A DNA stretch of 64,000 nucleotides, from assembly GCA_964007475.1 (NCBI GenBank), contig OZ023273.1, positions 127,776,732 through 127,840,731 on the forward strand. Direction: 5' to 3'. Origin of the DNA: Hybos culiciformis (lineage: Eukaryota > Arthropoda > Insecta > Diptera > Hybotidae). Both the position numbers and the translations under genes were made by a program. The notes under the pieces are model-generated. The model had not been told where the DNA came from. It saw only the letters and a program-made list of their open reading frames with translations, and ran no database searches. Below, piece by piece: positions 25,973 through 39,000 of this stretch; position 1 is the first letter of the stretch, and every line of letters starts with the position of its first letter.

Positions 25973-27779
25973 CTAACATTATATACATATATATGTATAT
26001 TTTTTTAACGTTACTTGTATGAATTTCAAACACACAAAAAAAAAAAACCTATTTAGACGATTATGCTTATCGCATTATTTCACTTTTTTTTTGTACGTTT
26101 CTCATCAATTTTTATTTTATTTTGTTTTATATATATAAATCAACCAGAAAGCTACAATAATACTTATATAGCTGTACATTTTGTTATACAATTTATTTAT
26201 TGTGTCTGCAATTCACTTTATTTAACTATTTTCTCTTTATTGGAATTTTTCGTATTGTTAATTTTTTTTTATTTTTCATTTTTTTTTTTTTTTGTTGCTT
26301 TCGGATTTTTCATTTTTTTTTTTTTTTCATTTTTTGCCGGCATATAAATTTAATTTTTATTGAGCGGCAGCCCGTAGTCTGTTCAGATTCATTTAAGGGT
26401 TCAGCAGAAATTTATATTATTTTTTTTTATTTTTGTTAAATTTAAAACCATACAAAAAAGGTAAAATTATAAAAAAAAAAAAAAAAATTAAATAAAATTT
26501 AAAAAAAAGGAACGATTTAAAATTATGAAGTCAAAAAAAATTAATTTATTTTATAATTAATGAATATAGTTTTTTTTGAAAAATAATTTGAAAAAAAAAA
26601 AATTAAATTCGAGGTCACATAAAATAAAAAAAAAAAAAAAAACGGAGTAATTTGAGATCATTATATAAAACAATCATCCCAAAAATAATCTCAATTAAGA
26701 AGAGAACTGAAAATTAAAATTAAAAAAAAAAGGCCCTGATAAGAATAAAATGATTTTTGATAAAAAAAAAACTAAAAATTTAATTAAAAAAAAAAATGGA
26801 AAAAAAATTAATTTTACTTGTAATATTTTTTTAAATTAAAAAAAAATTTTAATATGATGTTCGAAATATCGTCAGTAATATACAAATTTGACGTTTAACA
26901 TAACTATCAGTATGCATACCTATAATTTTGTTGATATTTTTCAAGTCAAATTCAGTATTAATATTTAAAATAGAAAAAAAAAGGAGTTTTTAATAATTTA
27001 TGCGAAAGGTTAAATAATAATTTATTTTTATCAAAAATGAACGACAAAATATCTCGTATACGTGACCGTAAGAACGACCTTAATACGTCATGATGAAAAC
27101 GGCATAAATCCGGTTAATTTTTTTTTTGATAATAGATTCAATGTATGAATGACATGTTGTGAGCATATATATGAGCATATAAATGTCAAAAGGGCGGATC
27201 TAGAATCGAAGAAACTAAAAGAATTTAGCTTGCAACCGTGTTGAAACCTCGTGAGCAAATTTTGGATCATATAATATTTGCTCCCGAAGTGCTAATTTAA
27301 TTTGTGATTATTTTCAAATAATTTAAATTTAGATATTTAAGAAAAATTTGTTAGAATTCAAAGAAAATGATTCTTACTTGTTCAACAAAAATGTTTCAAA
27401 ATTTTCAAATAATCGGGATACAGTTTTAAAAATATTTTTCGAATTATGAATTTAAAAAAAACAAATTTGCATAAAAGAATTTTTTAATTATTTATGCTCT
27501 TTAAACAAATTTATTTGAGCATCTACTTATGTTTGACGTATCACAATTTAAATAAATTGAATATAATCACATAATAATTATGTATTTCTTGAATAAAAAA
27601 AATTTTGTTCTTCTATTTTTCATATTTGAGAATCGGTCAATTACTTTTACATCACAAATTTCAAAGTCAGGATAACTATGGAAAATAAGCTAACACAGTT
27701 AAATGTTCTTGTCCCGTAGAATTTCTGTCTCGAAGTTATTATGATTTTTCTTTCTGTTATTTTCGACTTTTTTTTCAGC
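25973..27779. other. Low-complexity T- and A-tract region
   Basis: From about 26260 to 26860 the sequence is dominated by long T-runs (26264-26330) and then A-runs broken by single other bases. The plus-strand frames at 26063-26439 are Phe-rich by-products. Around 27040-27310 composition becomes more mixed, with a short coding-like minus-strand frame (27225-27310) that ends in a stop. Confidence 0.5.
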
Positions 27780-27787
27780 ATTAAGAC

Positions 27788-27939
27788 CAGAGCTGACTAA
27801 ATTTAAGTAATTTGCAATATAAGTACCAGTATACTGGTACTGCAAAAATACTGCAATATTTTCTCACAATATACTGGTACTGCAGAAAATTTAAGTACTG
27901 GTACTGCAGTACAAAAATACTTAAATTTAGTCAGCTCTG
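27788..27939. mobile_element. 152-bp hAT-type MITE with 8-bp target duplication
   Basis: The ends are inverted copies of CAGAGCTGACTAAATTTAAG. The element is flanked by a perfect 8-bp duplication ATTAAGAC (27780-27787 and 27940-27947). An 8-bp duplication with CAG..CTG ends is the hallmark of hAT transposons. The interior is made of short CCAGTATACTGG and TACTGCA/TGCAGTA units. No coding capacity. Confidence 0.9.
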
Positions 27940-27947
27940 ATTAAGAC

Positions 27948-30900
27948 GAATTCCTGTATATTGCTTATAATTTTATTCACAACATCCTTTTTTTTTTGTT
28001 AAATTATTTATTAAACTTCTAATATTCTCTGAAGCTCGGGGAGGAGCAAATGCCCCCATTGCCCACCATAATCCGCTAATTTTCATCACCTTGTAAAGTT
28101 GTTTAATTTTCTGATTTTTTAAATTTACTTTACACTTTCATTAAAACCTTCAAACTTTAGTGTTATCTTAAACACTATATTTAGCTTAGCATATAGATAG
28201 CACATAATATACAGCATGTAGATAACATAAGAATAATAAAGAATTTATAGCAATAATCTAAGTATTTTAATTTTTTGTTTTATTGAAATACGAAAAACAA
28301 ATACAGAAAATAATGAAAAAGAGTAAATGAATGGAAATATGAAAAGCGAAAATATATAATTCTTTTATGGCCTTCTTGAAAGCTATAAAAATATAAAAAT
28401 CAAACATTAAAGTCATTCAACGCACTTTTTTTATTAATTTAATATATTTTTGATAAATAGCGAGGAGTCTTTCTTTAAAGTTTATAGTATTCTTGATTTC
28501 TATAAAACAAAACTTTAATTATGAAGGTAACGATTAGAATAATGTACTATATTGTTTGCTTTTAGATTTAGCAGTAACAGATTACAATAAGCATTTAATT
28601 TTTAATCTTTTATACTTTTTTTTTTCAAAATGATTCCATAACTTACTCTCTTCAGGAATTAACAAAGTCTACATAGTAAAATAATAATAATCATATTCAA
28701 TTTTAAAAGTTAATGAACTTTTGTTGCAATATCAATATTTCCGTTTTATTGTGCCTTATTTTTTTTTTTTTAATTTGTTTTATTTTTCCAACTTCTTCTG
28801 TTATTGAAAATAGTATACGCAGATATTGTTTAAATCATTTTGAGGGGAAGACAGTCTAGTTCTAGTCGTTAAACTTTTCAATAATGATTTTTTTTCTTAT
28901 AAAATAATATTTGTTTGTTAATGAGAAAAGTTATAATATTGTCAGAAATTACAAGTTTATTGCATAAAGATTTTATATGTACATAATTATGTACAAAGAT
29001 TTTCCAACCTTGATATTTACACTCCATTGTAATGTAATTATTTGTCAAAGTCATTTCAAGCTTCATTGCAATTTTAAAATTATAGGAGATAATTCAATTA
29101 TCTAAAATAGATATTGTACAAAAATAACTAAAATTAAAACGTAAATTAAATTACATTCATTATTGATTATAATATTTTATTCATATGTACATTTATTTTC
29201 AATTAGTTTCCAATTAATTTTATGTTGCACGGTACAGGCATAATATACATAATAATATATCAGTCACTTTTCCTGCATTAACTATCTCTTTTTTTAAACT
29301 AATTAAAAATTTACATTTAATAATGAATATTTAGTTCTAGAAACTTATGACATCTTATTCCGGTTATATATACAATATCAGAGTCGAGGGATTGTAGGAA
29401 TCAAAATATAAATATATTAAATGGCTAGTAAAGTATATTAAAGAGAATATTAGAAAAAGACCGAACTAATAATGACGATAAGACATTAAAAGATAAAATT
29501 TCCTTTTTAATTACACATTATATACACCTACATATAATAATTGTATATTCACAAAAATTTATACGCATATAAAGTTTAAACGCCCTTTCAAACTTTGCAA
29601 TAGCAACTAACTAGTGCAGAAAAACATTATAACAAAAAAAAATTCCAGAATGACTCATAGTGGTAAAAAGAAAATTAAACTAAATTCACTTCTTCAACGC
29701 CCTACAACTGAACAGAATAAAAAAGATAATAATAATTTATTATTTCAATCGAAAATTATAGCAATATGAAATCTTGATCAATTTTACTTTGAAAAACTTG
29801 ATTGAAATATAAAAAATATTACAATTGAAAATGCAACATTTTTTTATTATTAAAGACGTCTTCGCCCCCATAAAATTTATTTGCAATTATTTTTATTTTT
29901 ACCGGTTTCCGGTTTTTGGTTGAATACTATCAGATTTACTATCCATAAGAGAAAATTTAAATGTACAATTTTAATTAAGAAATTTTATTAATTCTTGGAA
30001 TTGCAATTGGTTTTTTTCCCTTTCCGCGACAATTTGGAAAGTATGAATGTAAATTAATATATATGAATTATTTTTATTTATTGCATTAATTATAAATATT
30101 GTTGAATTCGTATTCAATTTCTAACTAATTTTGGTAATGTTATGTTCTTTTTCCTTATGCACAGGAAGCTTATGCACATAATAATTTTACAAAGCTGAAA
30201 ACCCATTTGAATTGAATTCTCAATCCTTTTGACAATATTCCCGATATGTAAAATTCTACTATAAAAAACATTAAGATTAAAAATTACAAATTGTAAAACT
30301 ATCAAAGCATCATTACTAAGCTGAGCGTGTTGATTCATAAATTCGCATATAATTTATTTTTCCTTTAAATTAATTAAATTTTTATTAACTAAAAATAGAA
30401 GTATACATTGTTGGCTATCGTCATTGTGGGCGCATATATTTTAAACTAAATTAATTGAAAAATTGAATTAAAAATATTTGTGTGTGCGAGGAATACAAAA
30501 CAAATTGAAATCGAAAATGAATCACGTAAATTAAGAAATGATAACTCAGATGAGAAAAAATAAAACTTACACACAAGCATTATAGATTGCTCAAATATTT
30601 ACTTACAATATTCAAAATAATGTTTTGGTTTTAAGTTTCTTGGAAAAGTCGTTAATTTAGAAGCATTAAAAATCAAGCATAGGCCTATTGATATTCATTA
30701 ATTTGCCCATGTCATGTGATAATCATTGATAGGAAACTTATTCGTAATTTTTATTTCCCTAATAGTTAATTTGAGGCATATTATACATATGTTTTGCCTC
30801 AAACTAGGAACATGAACATACAAAAATTTACATAAATGTCTGTTTTTAATAAGATTTTTAATAAAAAAAGAAATAAAAAATAACAAATTTAAAGACATCA

Positions 30901-31013
30901 TTTGATATTTTGACATTATAATTTAGATTGATTAAAAACTTTCAAAGTTTAAAAATAAAAATATTGAAAAATTAAAACTAATTGAAATTGATTTCAATTC
31001 ATTTCATTTACAG
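27948..31013. other. Intergenic DNA upstream of GstS1, probably including its non-coding first exon
   Basis: No protein-coding exon found. At 28033-28070 a GC-richer run (GGGGAGGAGCAAATGCCCCC) resembles a transposon scrap. The GstS1 coding exon begins after an intron acceptor at 31012-31013, so a 5' UTR exon must lie upstream. One candidate is about 30440-30524, before an AC|GTAAAT donor, but it is not proven. Confidence 0.4.
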
Positions 31014-31021
31014 CATAATAA

Positions 31022-34000
31022 ATGGCCGATGCAGAAGCAGCCCCACCTGCAGAAGGAGCCCCAGCAGAAGCTGCCCCAGCAGTTGAAGGTGAAGTTCAAC
31101 CAGCTGAAGGCGAAGCACCACCACCAGTTCCTTGGGATGAAATCAAACATACATATACATTATTCTATTTCAATGTTAAAGCTCTAGCTGAACCTTTACG
31201 CTACCTTTTCGCATACGGTGGCATCGAATATGAAGATGTCAGAGTAACACGTGATGAATGGCCAGCATTAAAACCAAGTGAGTATAGAGCTAAAAATTAT
31301 CTGATAATAAGTACCTACATATATATTAATTTGACTTTCAATATCTTAAAAAAGTTTTTTTCATAATTTTAAAGATAAACTGATGAGTTTTATTAACTGC
31401 ATAGTTTCATAGAATGCCTCTAAAAATAAACAAACTCATGATGACCTTGACCTTGAAACGCTTATGATTTCCAGATAAATGTTTGTTTTTTTATAATCAA
31501 ATTTAAAAAATAGACTTCAATACTAATTAAATAGAAAGAATATTCCCTTCAATTTTGGACTAAGCAGAAATATATTTAGCCATTAAATAAAATGGAATAG
31601 CAAATAAAGAGCTATCCAAACGCTATAGAAATTACTGTAGGTATATGTTCTATAAAATCGAATGCACAGAACTTAAATTCTGGAAGCAATAGTGGTCTAG
31701 CACAAATCTTTGTTAAGATTTTGAAAGCTGAAGTTAGACCAATTTTTTTTCATTCCCTCTTCAATAATTTATTGAATTGAAATTAACAAAAAAAAATTAA
31801 ATTTATCTGCATTTAGTAATTTTTAACTCATCAGGAGAAAAATATGAAAAGCCTTCCTCCTAGTAACAAAACAACAGCATGAATGAATAAAAATAAAATC
31901 ATTTAGGTTCAGGGGCAAAAAAATTTTAAAAATTTGGCATCAACATGAAAAGTGGGTGTCATTAAAGTAAATTGTATTGAAAATTTTGATAAAATTTAAT
32001 GATAAACATTAAACATTAATTGCATTATATTGCAATTCTAGATAAAAATGATTAAGACACAAAATCTAAATATAAAATTCACAAAAAAAAATTAACATGC
32101 TATTAATTTAATTAGGTCATTACTTAATTTAGATATGTAAACGAGAGACTAGAAAGAAATTGATTAGGCAATGAAAAATTGAAAAATAAAAAATCTTGTA
32201 AAATATTTGGTATATATTTATTGAATGCAGATAATATCAATTATTTAGCTACATACATAACAATTTAGGAAGCTAATATCCATCTCAAATGTAAAGTAGC
32301 CAAAGACAAACTGTCCGAACCGTAAAATGTTAATACATTAAAGATTTTGCTTAACCTGAATTCAAATTGACTAACGAAATTCCACAATCAAAAAATGTTC
32401 CTGGATAGGTAAAGCCCGCATAATAAACTTCATAATATAACATCAAAAGAAGAAAGTCAACAAAAATAAATCTGAATATGAAAATGTGTATCAACACTTC
32501 AGCAAAATTATAAAAATTACTAGGTTTGCAATGATTTTTATAGGCAAGCAACGGAAAAATAATTAAATATGAAAACATCTGTCCTTCAAAATGTAGTTTT
32601 TATGGAAACCTCACTAAAAACAAAATTGATCAATTGTTTTAAGAAGTTTGCTTTTGAACAAGTCATTCTTATTAACTTATTCTATGATCCAAGCCCACAT
32701 CAAACTTATTACTGCCCACTGTAACATACTAATCATTGAAAACCCTTCTCAGCAACTGCAGTTCATTTTATTATTATCATTATTGTCTGGTCTATCCTTA
32801 TTACTTATTTAATTTTTTCCTTAAACTCTTTAGCAATGCCAATGGGCCAAATGCCGGTATTAGAAGTTGATGGTAAACGTGTTCACCAGAGTATTTCAAT
32901 GGCTAGATTTTTGGCTAAAGTTGTAGGATTAGCTGGAACAAATCACTGGGAGGACTTACAAATTGATATTGTAGTTGATACCATAAATGACTTCCGGCTA
33001 AGTACAGAACAATGTGTGCATGATAAATGTTTTTAAATTAACGAATATATTTTATTGAAATTTAGAAATTGCAGTCGTATCATATGAACCAGAGGATGTT
33101 ATCAAGGAAAAGAAATTGGTCACACTAAACAATGAAGTCATTCCATTCTACTTGGAAAAATTAGAGCAAACAGTAAAAGATAATGATGGGCATTTGGCAC
33201 TCAACAAGGTTAATTTGTTGAAATAATAATTAAGGAGTGTCAAATAATTAAGTTGTGGAGTTTTTAATTGCTAAACAAAATTAACTCTATGTCTGCATAA
33301 TCGTGAATAATTCATTTCTAGTGTTAACATTTTTTTTACAATTTGCTCTGTGTTTCATTTTACAACGATCAATCTAAGAAAAGGGGAAACCATAATTTGT
33401 GGTTATTGTTAGTGATATACCTACAATATATAATGTGTAAACCAATAGGGGTCATAATCTTATTTACATAATATTTATGCCGATACTTTCTTATAGGTGT
33501 ATTGAAGAAAACTAAAATATTTAAAATTTTTGTTTTCAAACCTATAATGCAAGTTTCGTTAATACATAAATACGTACATAATAATACAAGGTTTAATTAC
33601 AATTTGCAAATTACTTTTTTACATATAGTGGTATTGCACATTATGTTCGGAGTTATGTTAATAAGTGATGATAGTCAAATTATTCTTAGAAAATGTATAT
33701 GAGAGTTGCAGAAAAGTCATGGACTTTGTTCTGCCAATATCATGACTAAATATTTATTAATTTTCTCCTGTTTGGAAATGAGACTTATTTTAAATGCATA
33801 TGCATTAGAATTGAAATTTTTATTCCTTCATTGTATCCATACATTTTAATAAAAATTATTTCCTACATTTTTTTTATATAGGTAAATGCTTTCATTACCT
33901 GAAAAAAAAAACTTAATAGAATTTCAATTGAGAGTGCAAATTAATTAAAAACCCTTTTCACATGAATGATATCAAAACAAGAAATATCTTTTATCTCATT

Positions 34001-34244
34001 ATCTATGTTTTGATTTTGCATCTTCTAGATTCATTTTTTAAGTTTTAATTAAAGAATTTTTTGTTTTAATTTATAGCTAACATGGGCTGATCTATATTTA
34101 GCCGGTATTGTTGAATATATGAATTATATGGTTAAAAGAGATTTACTCGAAAATTATCCAGCATTGAAAGCTCTTGTTGAAACAATTAATTCAATTGAAT
34201 CAGTCAAGGCATGGATTGAGAAGCGGCCACAAACAGAAGTTTAA
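31022..34244 (+). CDS. GstS1: Glutathione S-transferase, sigma class (flight-muscle type)
   Basis: Four coding exons, 31022-31277, 32834-33001, 33066-33208 and 34077-34244, give 735 nt and 244 aa; every intron is GT..AG and phases agree. Residues 1-38 form a Pro/Ala/Glu-rich extension typical of the dipteran enzyme, which helps tie it to flight-muscle filaments. The thioredoxin-like GSH domain follows: [20 protein letters not shown] with the catalytic Tyr at about 49, then [14 protein letters not shown] (cis-Pro) and [11 protein letters not shown] (GSH-contacting Gln-Ser). The helical domain ends [12 protein letters not shown]. The sequence is nearly colinear with Drosophila GstS1, which conjugates lipid aldehydes such as 4-hydroxynonenal to glutathione. 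An acceptor (TTTACAG) eight bases before the ATG shows a separate non-coding first exon. The frame is intact throughout. Confidence 0.97.
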
Positions 34245-34550
34245 GCTTTCCACAAATCCAGAAAAAAAAACACTATTAATTTTTATTTAAATTTTTTTTT
34301 TTAATTTTATTATTTCAAATTTTGAAACTTTTTAATTAACTTTAATTAAAAAATTTACAGAAAATATTTTGTAAACTTAATTACTATATTTATGTTATTT
34401 CAATTTTTAAACTTTTTTTTTTACAAAAGCTGGGAAACTCAAATTCCTCTAATCAACCAATTTATTAAAAAAAAAAAAAACTGATGCCCGCAGGATAACT
34501 TAAAAGAATGTGAATCGTTAACACCAAGAGAATTTTGAAATCTGCCAAAA

Positions 34551-34556
34551 AATAAA
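34551..34556 (+). terminator. Poly(A) signal of GstS1
   Basis: First AATAAA downstream of the GstS1 stop, about 307 bp after it; further AATAAA hexamers follow in the next 150 bp. Confidence 0.5.
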
Positions 34557-35989
34557 GAAGAAAAAGAAAATTACAGAGAAAAAATTAAATTGCAAAACAA
34601 TCAAAAATGTTTTTAAATTTTATAATTTTGTTGAAAATTTTTTAAATTACTTATAATTGTTTTACTTTTTTTAAATAAAAACTTTGTACACCATATTAAA
34701 AATACATATCTTAAAACACTAAAAAAAAAAACTTTTTTGGATAAAACAAAAATTTTAAAATATATAGAAATTTTTATTTATATTATGAAAGAAGTAATAA
34801 ATAGTGAATTTTATGAACAAGCTAACTACCAGTAGTGTAGTTGAGATCAAATGAACAATCTCTCCACTTACTTGAGAATCACATAACAATCCACAATAAT
34901 ATTTACCTACTTCCGAAAATGTTAAAAATATTATATTCGGCTCGAAAATTCTGTGTCCAATTACAAAAAATGTTTTTATTTTTTTGTTTGTATAATATCT
35001 TAATATTAATTAATCAATAGGATTAGGATTTTTATTTTAATTTATTTAATTCTCTCTAACCTTTTGATAAAGTATATTTAAATCTTCGGAAAATAAAAAT
35101 TAAAATCTTATATAAAAATCTTATATCTTATATAAATAAAAAAATGTTTTTCCCTGATCGATTTATTTAAGCAATATTTCAGTCAAAACAGTTTTGAGTA
35201 TTGGATTGAATGATTATTAAGTTCACATAATTTAGGACTGTTAATCGGTTGTTATATATAAAACATCTCAAGATTTGTAGATTTTAGATAACAAGATAAT
35301 CATTCCGATGAGTCCTTTAAACTTGACACCAGAACGAAATAATTCATAAACTTTCGGTAATTTAAGTAAAAATTATTCTCAATAAATTTCTTAAGTTTCC
35401 TGGGTGAATATAAATAATTGCTTTCAGGTTCCATTACTAACTTCCAATAATTTTTAAAATATTTTGAAAAAAAATATTTGCTAGATAGAATATAAAAATT
35501 TTACCCTTGAGCCTTAAACACACATAATAATATTTTATTTAAAAATTCTTATATTTTATTTAAAAATAAAAAAAATCCTAGGCCTATTCATTAATTCAGG
35601 TATTCATGTACGAATGTAACAAGGTCACTTTATCAAATTTCCCATAAACTTATAACTTGATTCTTCTACAAAGCAGCCAGAATTAAGGTCAAAATTTATA
35701 AGAAATAATAATAAAAATATTCAATTCAGACAAAAATAATGATTCAAGTTTAAAATTGACATTCAAAATATTCTTTAATGCAATGCGTTACTATATGATG
35801 CGTTAAGTATGCTAACCGTTATTTAGTTTTGTTGACCCTGGCGCGGGAATTTATCATTTTGCGCAAATTAAAAAGCTTAACCTGTTTTATTTAATTTTGT
35901 TTTCAACTTTTATTTAATAATAAATTGGAAGAATTCCTTACAGTTTTATTTTTACCACTGAATCAACAATATCTTCTGTCTTATAAAAA
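34557..35989 (+). other. Intergenic DNA between GstS1 and the secreted-protein gene
   Basis: AT-rich with no open frame of note. At 35839-35849 a GC-rich TGGCGCGGGAA stands about 140 bp before the next ATG; on the other strand it reads TTCCCGCGCCA, close to an E2F-type site. This may be promoter sequence of the gene at 35990. Confidence 0.4.
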
Positions 35990-36512
35990 ATGAAATTAAT
36001 TTTTTTGGTAAATAAAAATAATAAAATAACATGTTTTTTTACTAGAATAATCTTAATTATCAATTTATAGATTATTGGTGTTTTCGTTTCTACAACTTTC
36101 TGTGGAAATATTCCAAAGGAAGATATTACTACTCGAGTAATTTCACTTTCAGACAAATGTATCATGTAAGTTTTTCAACTACGCATTTCTAAAAGTCTAA
36201 CTGTGTTTTTTATCAATATGTTTTTCTTTTAGCATAACAAGTAATTTAGTTGGCGTTAGTGGAAAGCTGAGATCACAGCTGTGCTGTAAGCAACCTTTTA
36301 CAGAGGAGTCTAAAAATATTATAAATAACTTGAATGAAGAAAAACATTCATTGGAAATTTTAAAATCACATGAGGTAGATTTTGAAGAAAAAGATGGTAA
36401 ATCTGATTGTAAACACCAAGCCAGATACATTTTTGAAAAGAAAACTGTCTTCGGGAATCGATTGAACCCAAAAAAGCCCAGAGTTATGATTAATACAGAA
36501 ACTAGCAATTAA
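35990..36512 (+). CDS. Predicted small secreted protein, 130 aa, unknown family
   Basis: Three exons, 35990-36007, 36071-36165 and 36233-36512, are joined by tiny GT..AG introns of 63 and 67 bp in matching phases. The first exon codes only MKLIFL; joined to the second it makes a clear signal peptide (MKLIFLIIGVFVSTTFC, cleavage likely near Cys17/Gly18). The mature part has Cys in SDKCII, a CC pair in SQLCCKQPF and one in SDCKHQ, then a Lys/Glu-rich C-terminus ending KPRVMINTETSN. Four mature Cys could form two disulfides. I recognise no domain. Candidates are a salivary, accessory-gland or haemolymph protein, inferred only from size and signal peptide. It converges with the crotonase gene, stop codons 332 bp apart. 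Confidence 0.75.
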
Positions 36513-36738
36513 GTTCAATTTAGTTCTAAGGAACTTTTTGAAGTTGTTATGGTTATTTTTGTTCTTTTAATGTCCAGTTTATTTTGATTATTGCAAGAAT
36601 AACTAATAACGATGTAGCCAAAAACATTTAAAGTCAATTTTGCGACTTCTGTTTAAAACAATAACCTTCATCAACGATTTGATAGTAGGTACTTCGTTTG
36701 ATAAATATTCTATAACCCAATTTCGCTTTTCCGAAAAT

Positions 36739-36797
36739 TTTATTTTATTTCATTTTAATATTTATTTTGTACGTACATTTAAGAAATTCTAAATAAA
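36739..36797. terminator. Overlapping poly(A) signals of two convergent genes
   Basis: Plus-strand AATAAA at 36792-36797 would serve the secreted-protein gene. Minus-strand AATAAA (TTTATT at 36761-36766 and 36739-36744) would serve the crotonase gene. The signals cross, so the two mature 3' UTRs should overlap by several tens of bases. Confidence 0.5.
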
Positions 36798-36844
36798 AAG
36801 TTTTCATAAATATAAATGCAAACAAAAATGTTGAATAACAAATT

Positions 36845-38695
36845 TCATGAATGAGTCCATTTTGGTTTTCTTTTCTCTATAAAACTTTGAACACCTTCTT
36901 TTCCATCTTTATGGATCAAATTTTTTATCATTGTTTCTTCTGCTATAGTGTAAGCATCACGAATATTCATCCCTAATTGTTTATAATAAAATTCTTTTCC
37001 TAATTTAATGATTGCACGACTTTTACCAACAATAGCTTGACAAACTTTATCAACTTCTTCATCTAACTTATCGTTAGGAGCGAGATGGCTAATTAAACCG
37101 GCAATATGAGCATCATGTCCATTAATTGGAAGTCCTGTGAATAACATAAATGCTGATTTCATTTTTGGCATAACTCTTGTAACAGCTACACCAGGCGTTG
37201 AACAAAAAATTCCGGCGTTAGCCCTGAATAAAAAATATTAATATTATTATATTTAAATATTTTTAAAACGAGCATTTCTAGTTATAGATAGATTTCTAGA
37301 TCTTAGACCACGAATGTGTGTAGGTAGAAAATTCTCTTAGGATTATTAACCAAGGATAAGAACTCAAGCGCAATCAACATCTATATCAAACTATGATTTT
37401 TGACGCATGACAAAAAATAATTCAAATATTTTTCTACATATTTCTAACCTTACCCAGCAAGTTGAAATGAGCATCTCTCACTACCGATGACAATATCACA
37501 AGATGCAGCTAATTGACACCCACCTGCAGTGGCCAAACCATCTATCTATAAAATTATTATAAGTAACTTTTAAAAGTATAATAGTGCTATTTGTAATATA
37601 AATTTACCTTAGCTATAACTGGCACTGGAGCTTGATGAATTGTCATAATAATATCTATAAGTTTTTTGAATATTTTTCTATGTTGATCAGAATTAGTGTT
37701 TGGACCAAGTTCTTTTAAATTATGACCAGCACACCAAACAGGTCCACTTGATGATAAAACAATAGCTCTTAAATTATTATTGTTGATATCACGGCAAATC
37801 TCATCATGAAGTTCGTCCATCATACTAATGGATAATGAATGTCTGTAAAAGTTAAATTCTATTCATGTTTATTCCGATAAGAATTATAAAATAACGATTT
37901 GAAAATAGTAGGTATTTTATTTTCATTCTTCAAAGTCTTTTAAACAACAACGTCAACAACAACAAAAAGTGTAGGTACCTTGACAATCTAATAGGTATAG
38001 GTACCTATATACTTATTTATTTTTAAATATTGTCAACATTTAGTAAAAGGCAAATAAATACATGTTCCTACATTCTACTTATTGCAGCTTTTTTCTTTGG
38101 TTGATGAATATTAATTAATCTACCTCAAGAAAAAAAAGAAAGTTCAAAGTACACATTTTGAAAAAAAATAAAAATAAAAATTTAGGTACAAAAGGTAGGT
38201 ACAATGAGTTGAGATGAGACTTGAGTTTTTAACTATGGTTTGCCAGAAGTAAAATATGCTAATTTAAGATATTGGGCTTACTGACTTTTTTAGATTTAAC
38301 AAACTTAGGATCATAAAAACAAGATAGGTAGTTATTAATTTTAACTATATTATTATTAATTTTATTCGCATTAAAAAAGTAGGTATATAGTTATGGAAAA
38401 AATTCGAATCATAGGTATGTTACCTACCTTGTTTTAGGATCATTTAATTGAATTTCACGGATACCATTCTGTTCAGTTGTTTTTGTTAAATTTCCGCCAA
38501 GAAATGAAGTTGTGTGAAAACCATTCTTGAATATATCATTTTTCTTTAAATTCTAAAAATTAATTAAAATATAAATAAAATTAAAAAAATTTATTAAAGG
38601 GCAAGTATAGTTTAACTTCTTTTAAATTAATAAAAATATAAAATAATAAAACTCACATTAAAAACAAATCTACTTAATTGGCGATGGTGATACAT
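36845..38695 (-). CDS. ECHDC3: ECHDC3-like enoyl-CoA hydratase domain protein, mitochondrial
   Basis: Five minus-strand exons, 38657-38695, 38428-38552, 37608-37842, 37454-37545 and 36845-37223, total 870 nt and 289 aa; all splice sites are GT..AG with consistent phase. The N-terminus MYHHRQLSRFVFNNLKKN is basic and hydrophobic, as expected of a mitochondrial presequence. The crotonase fold shows the oxyanion-hole segments VWCAGHNLKEL and GLATAGGCQLAASCDIVIG, then GIFCSTPGVAV and a C-terminal KRKPKW. Order and wording match vertebrate ECHDC3 (about 300 aa). At the positions of the two catalytic glutamates of classical enoyl-CoA hydratase this protein has Gln (GGCQLA) and a Gly/Ala context (LAGANAG), so hydratase activity is doubtful. 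That feature is shared with ECHDC3. The first exon is the weakest part of the model. Confidence 0.92.
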
Positions 38696-39000
38696 CTTTG
38701 ATGTTCCAATTATCCAATTGCAACAAAAACTATTAAAAAAAATTAAATTTTCAGTCTACTGAAGTGAAAATAAAACCTGACGATTGATAAGAAAGATATT
38801 CAAATAATAAAAAAAAAAAACAAAAACAAATTATAATAAAATTTAAATAATAAAAAAAAAATAACTTGATAAGATAGATAGAATTGACGATATATACATT
38901 TACATAGTAATTACCCAAAAACAAAAAAAAAAATTAATAAATAATGATTGTCAAACAATAAACTAAAAACCACAAAAAAATTAAATTAAATGGTATAAAA

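Noticed and set aside
26063..26439. Two overlapping plus-strand frames rich in Phe and Ile
   Set aside because: Produced by T-runs; no splice, start or composition support.
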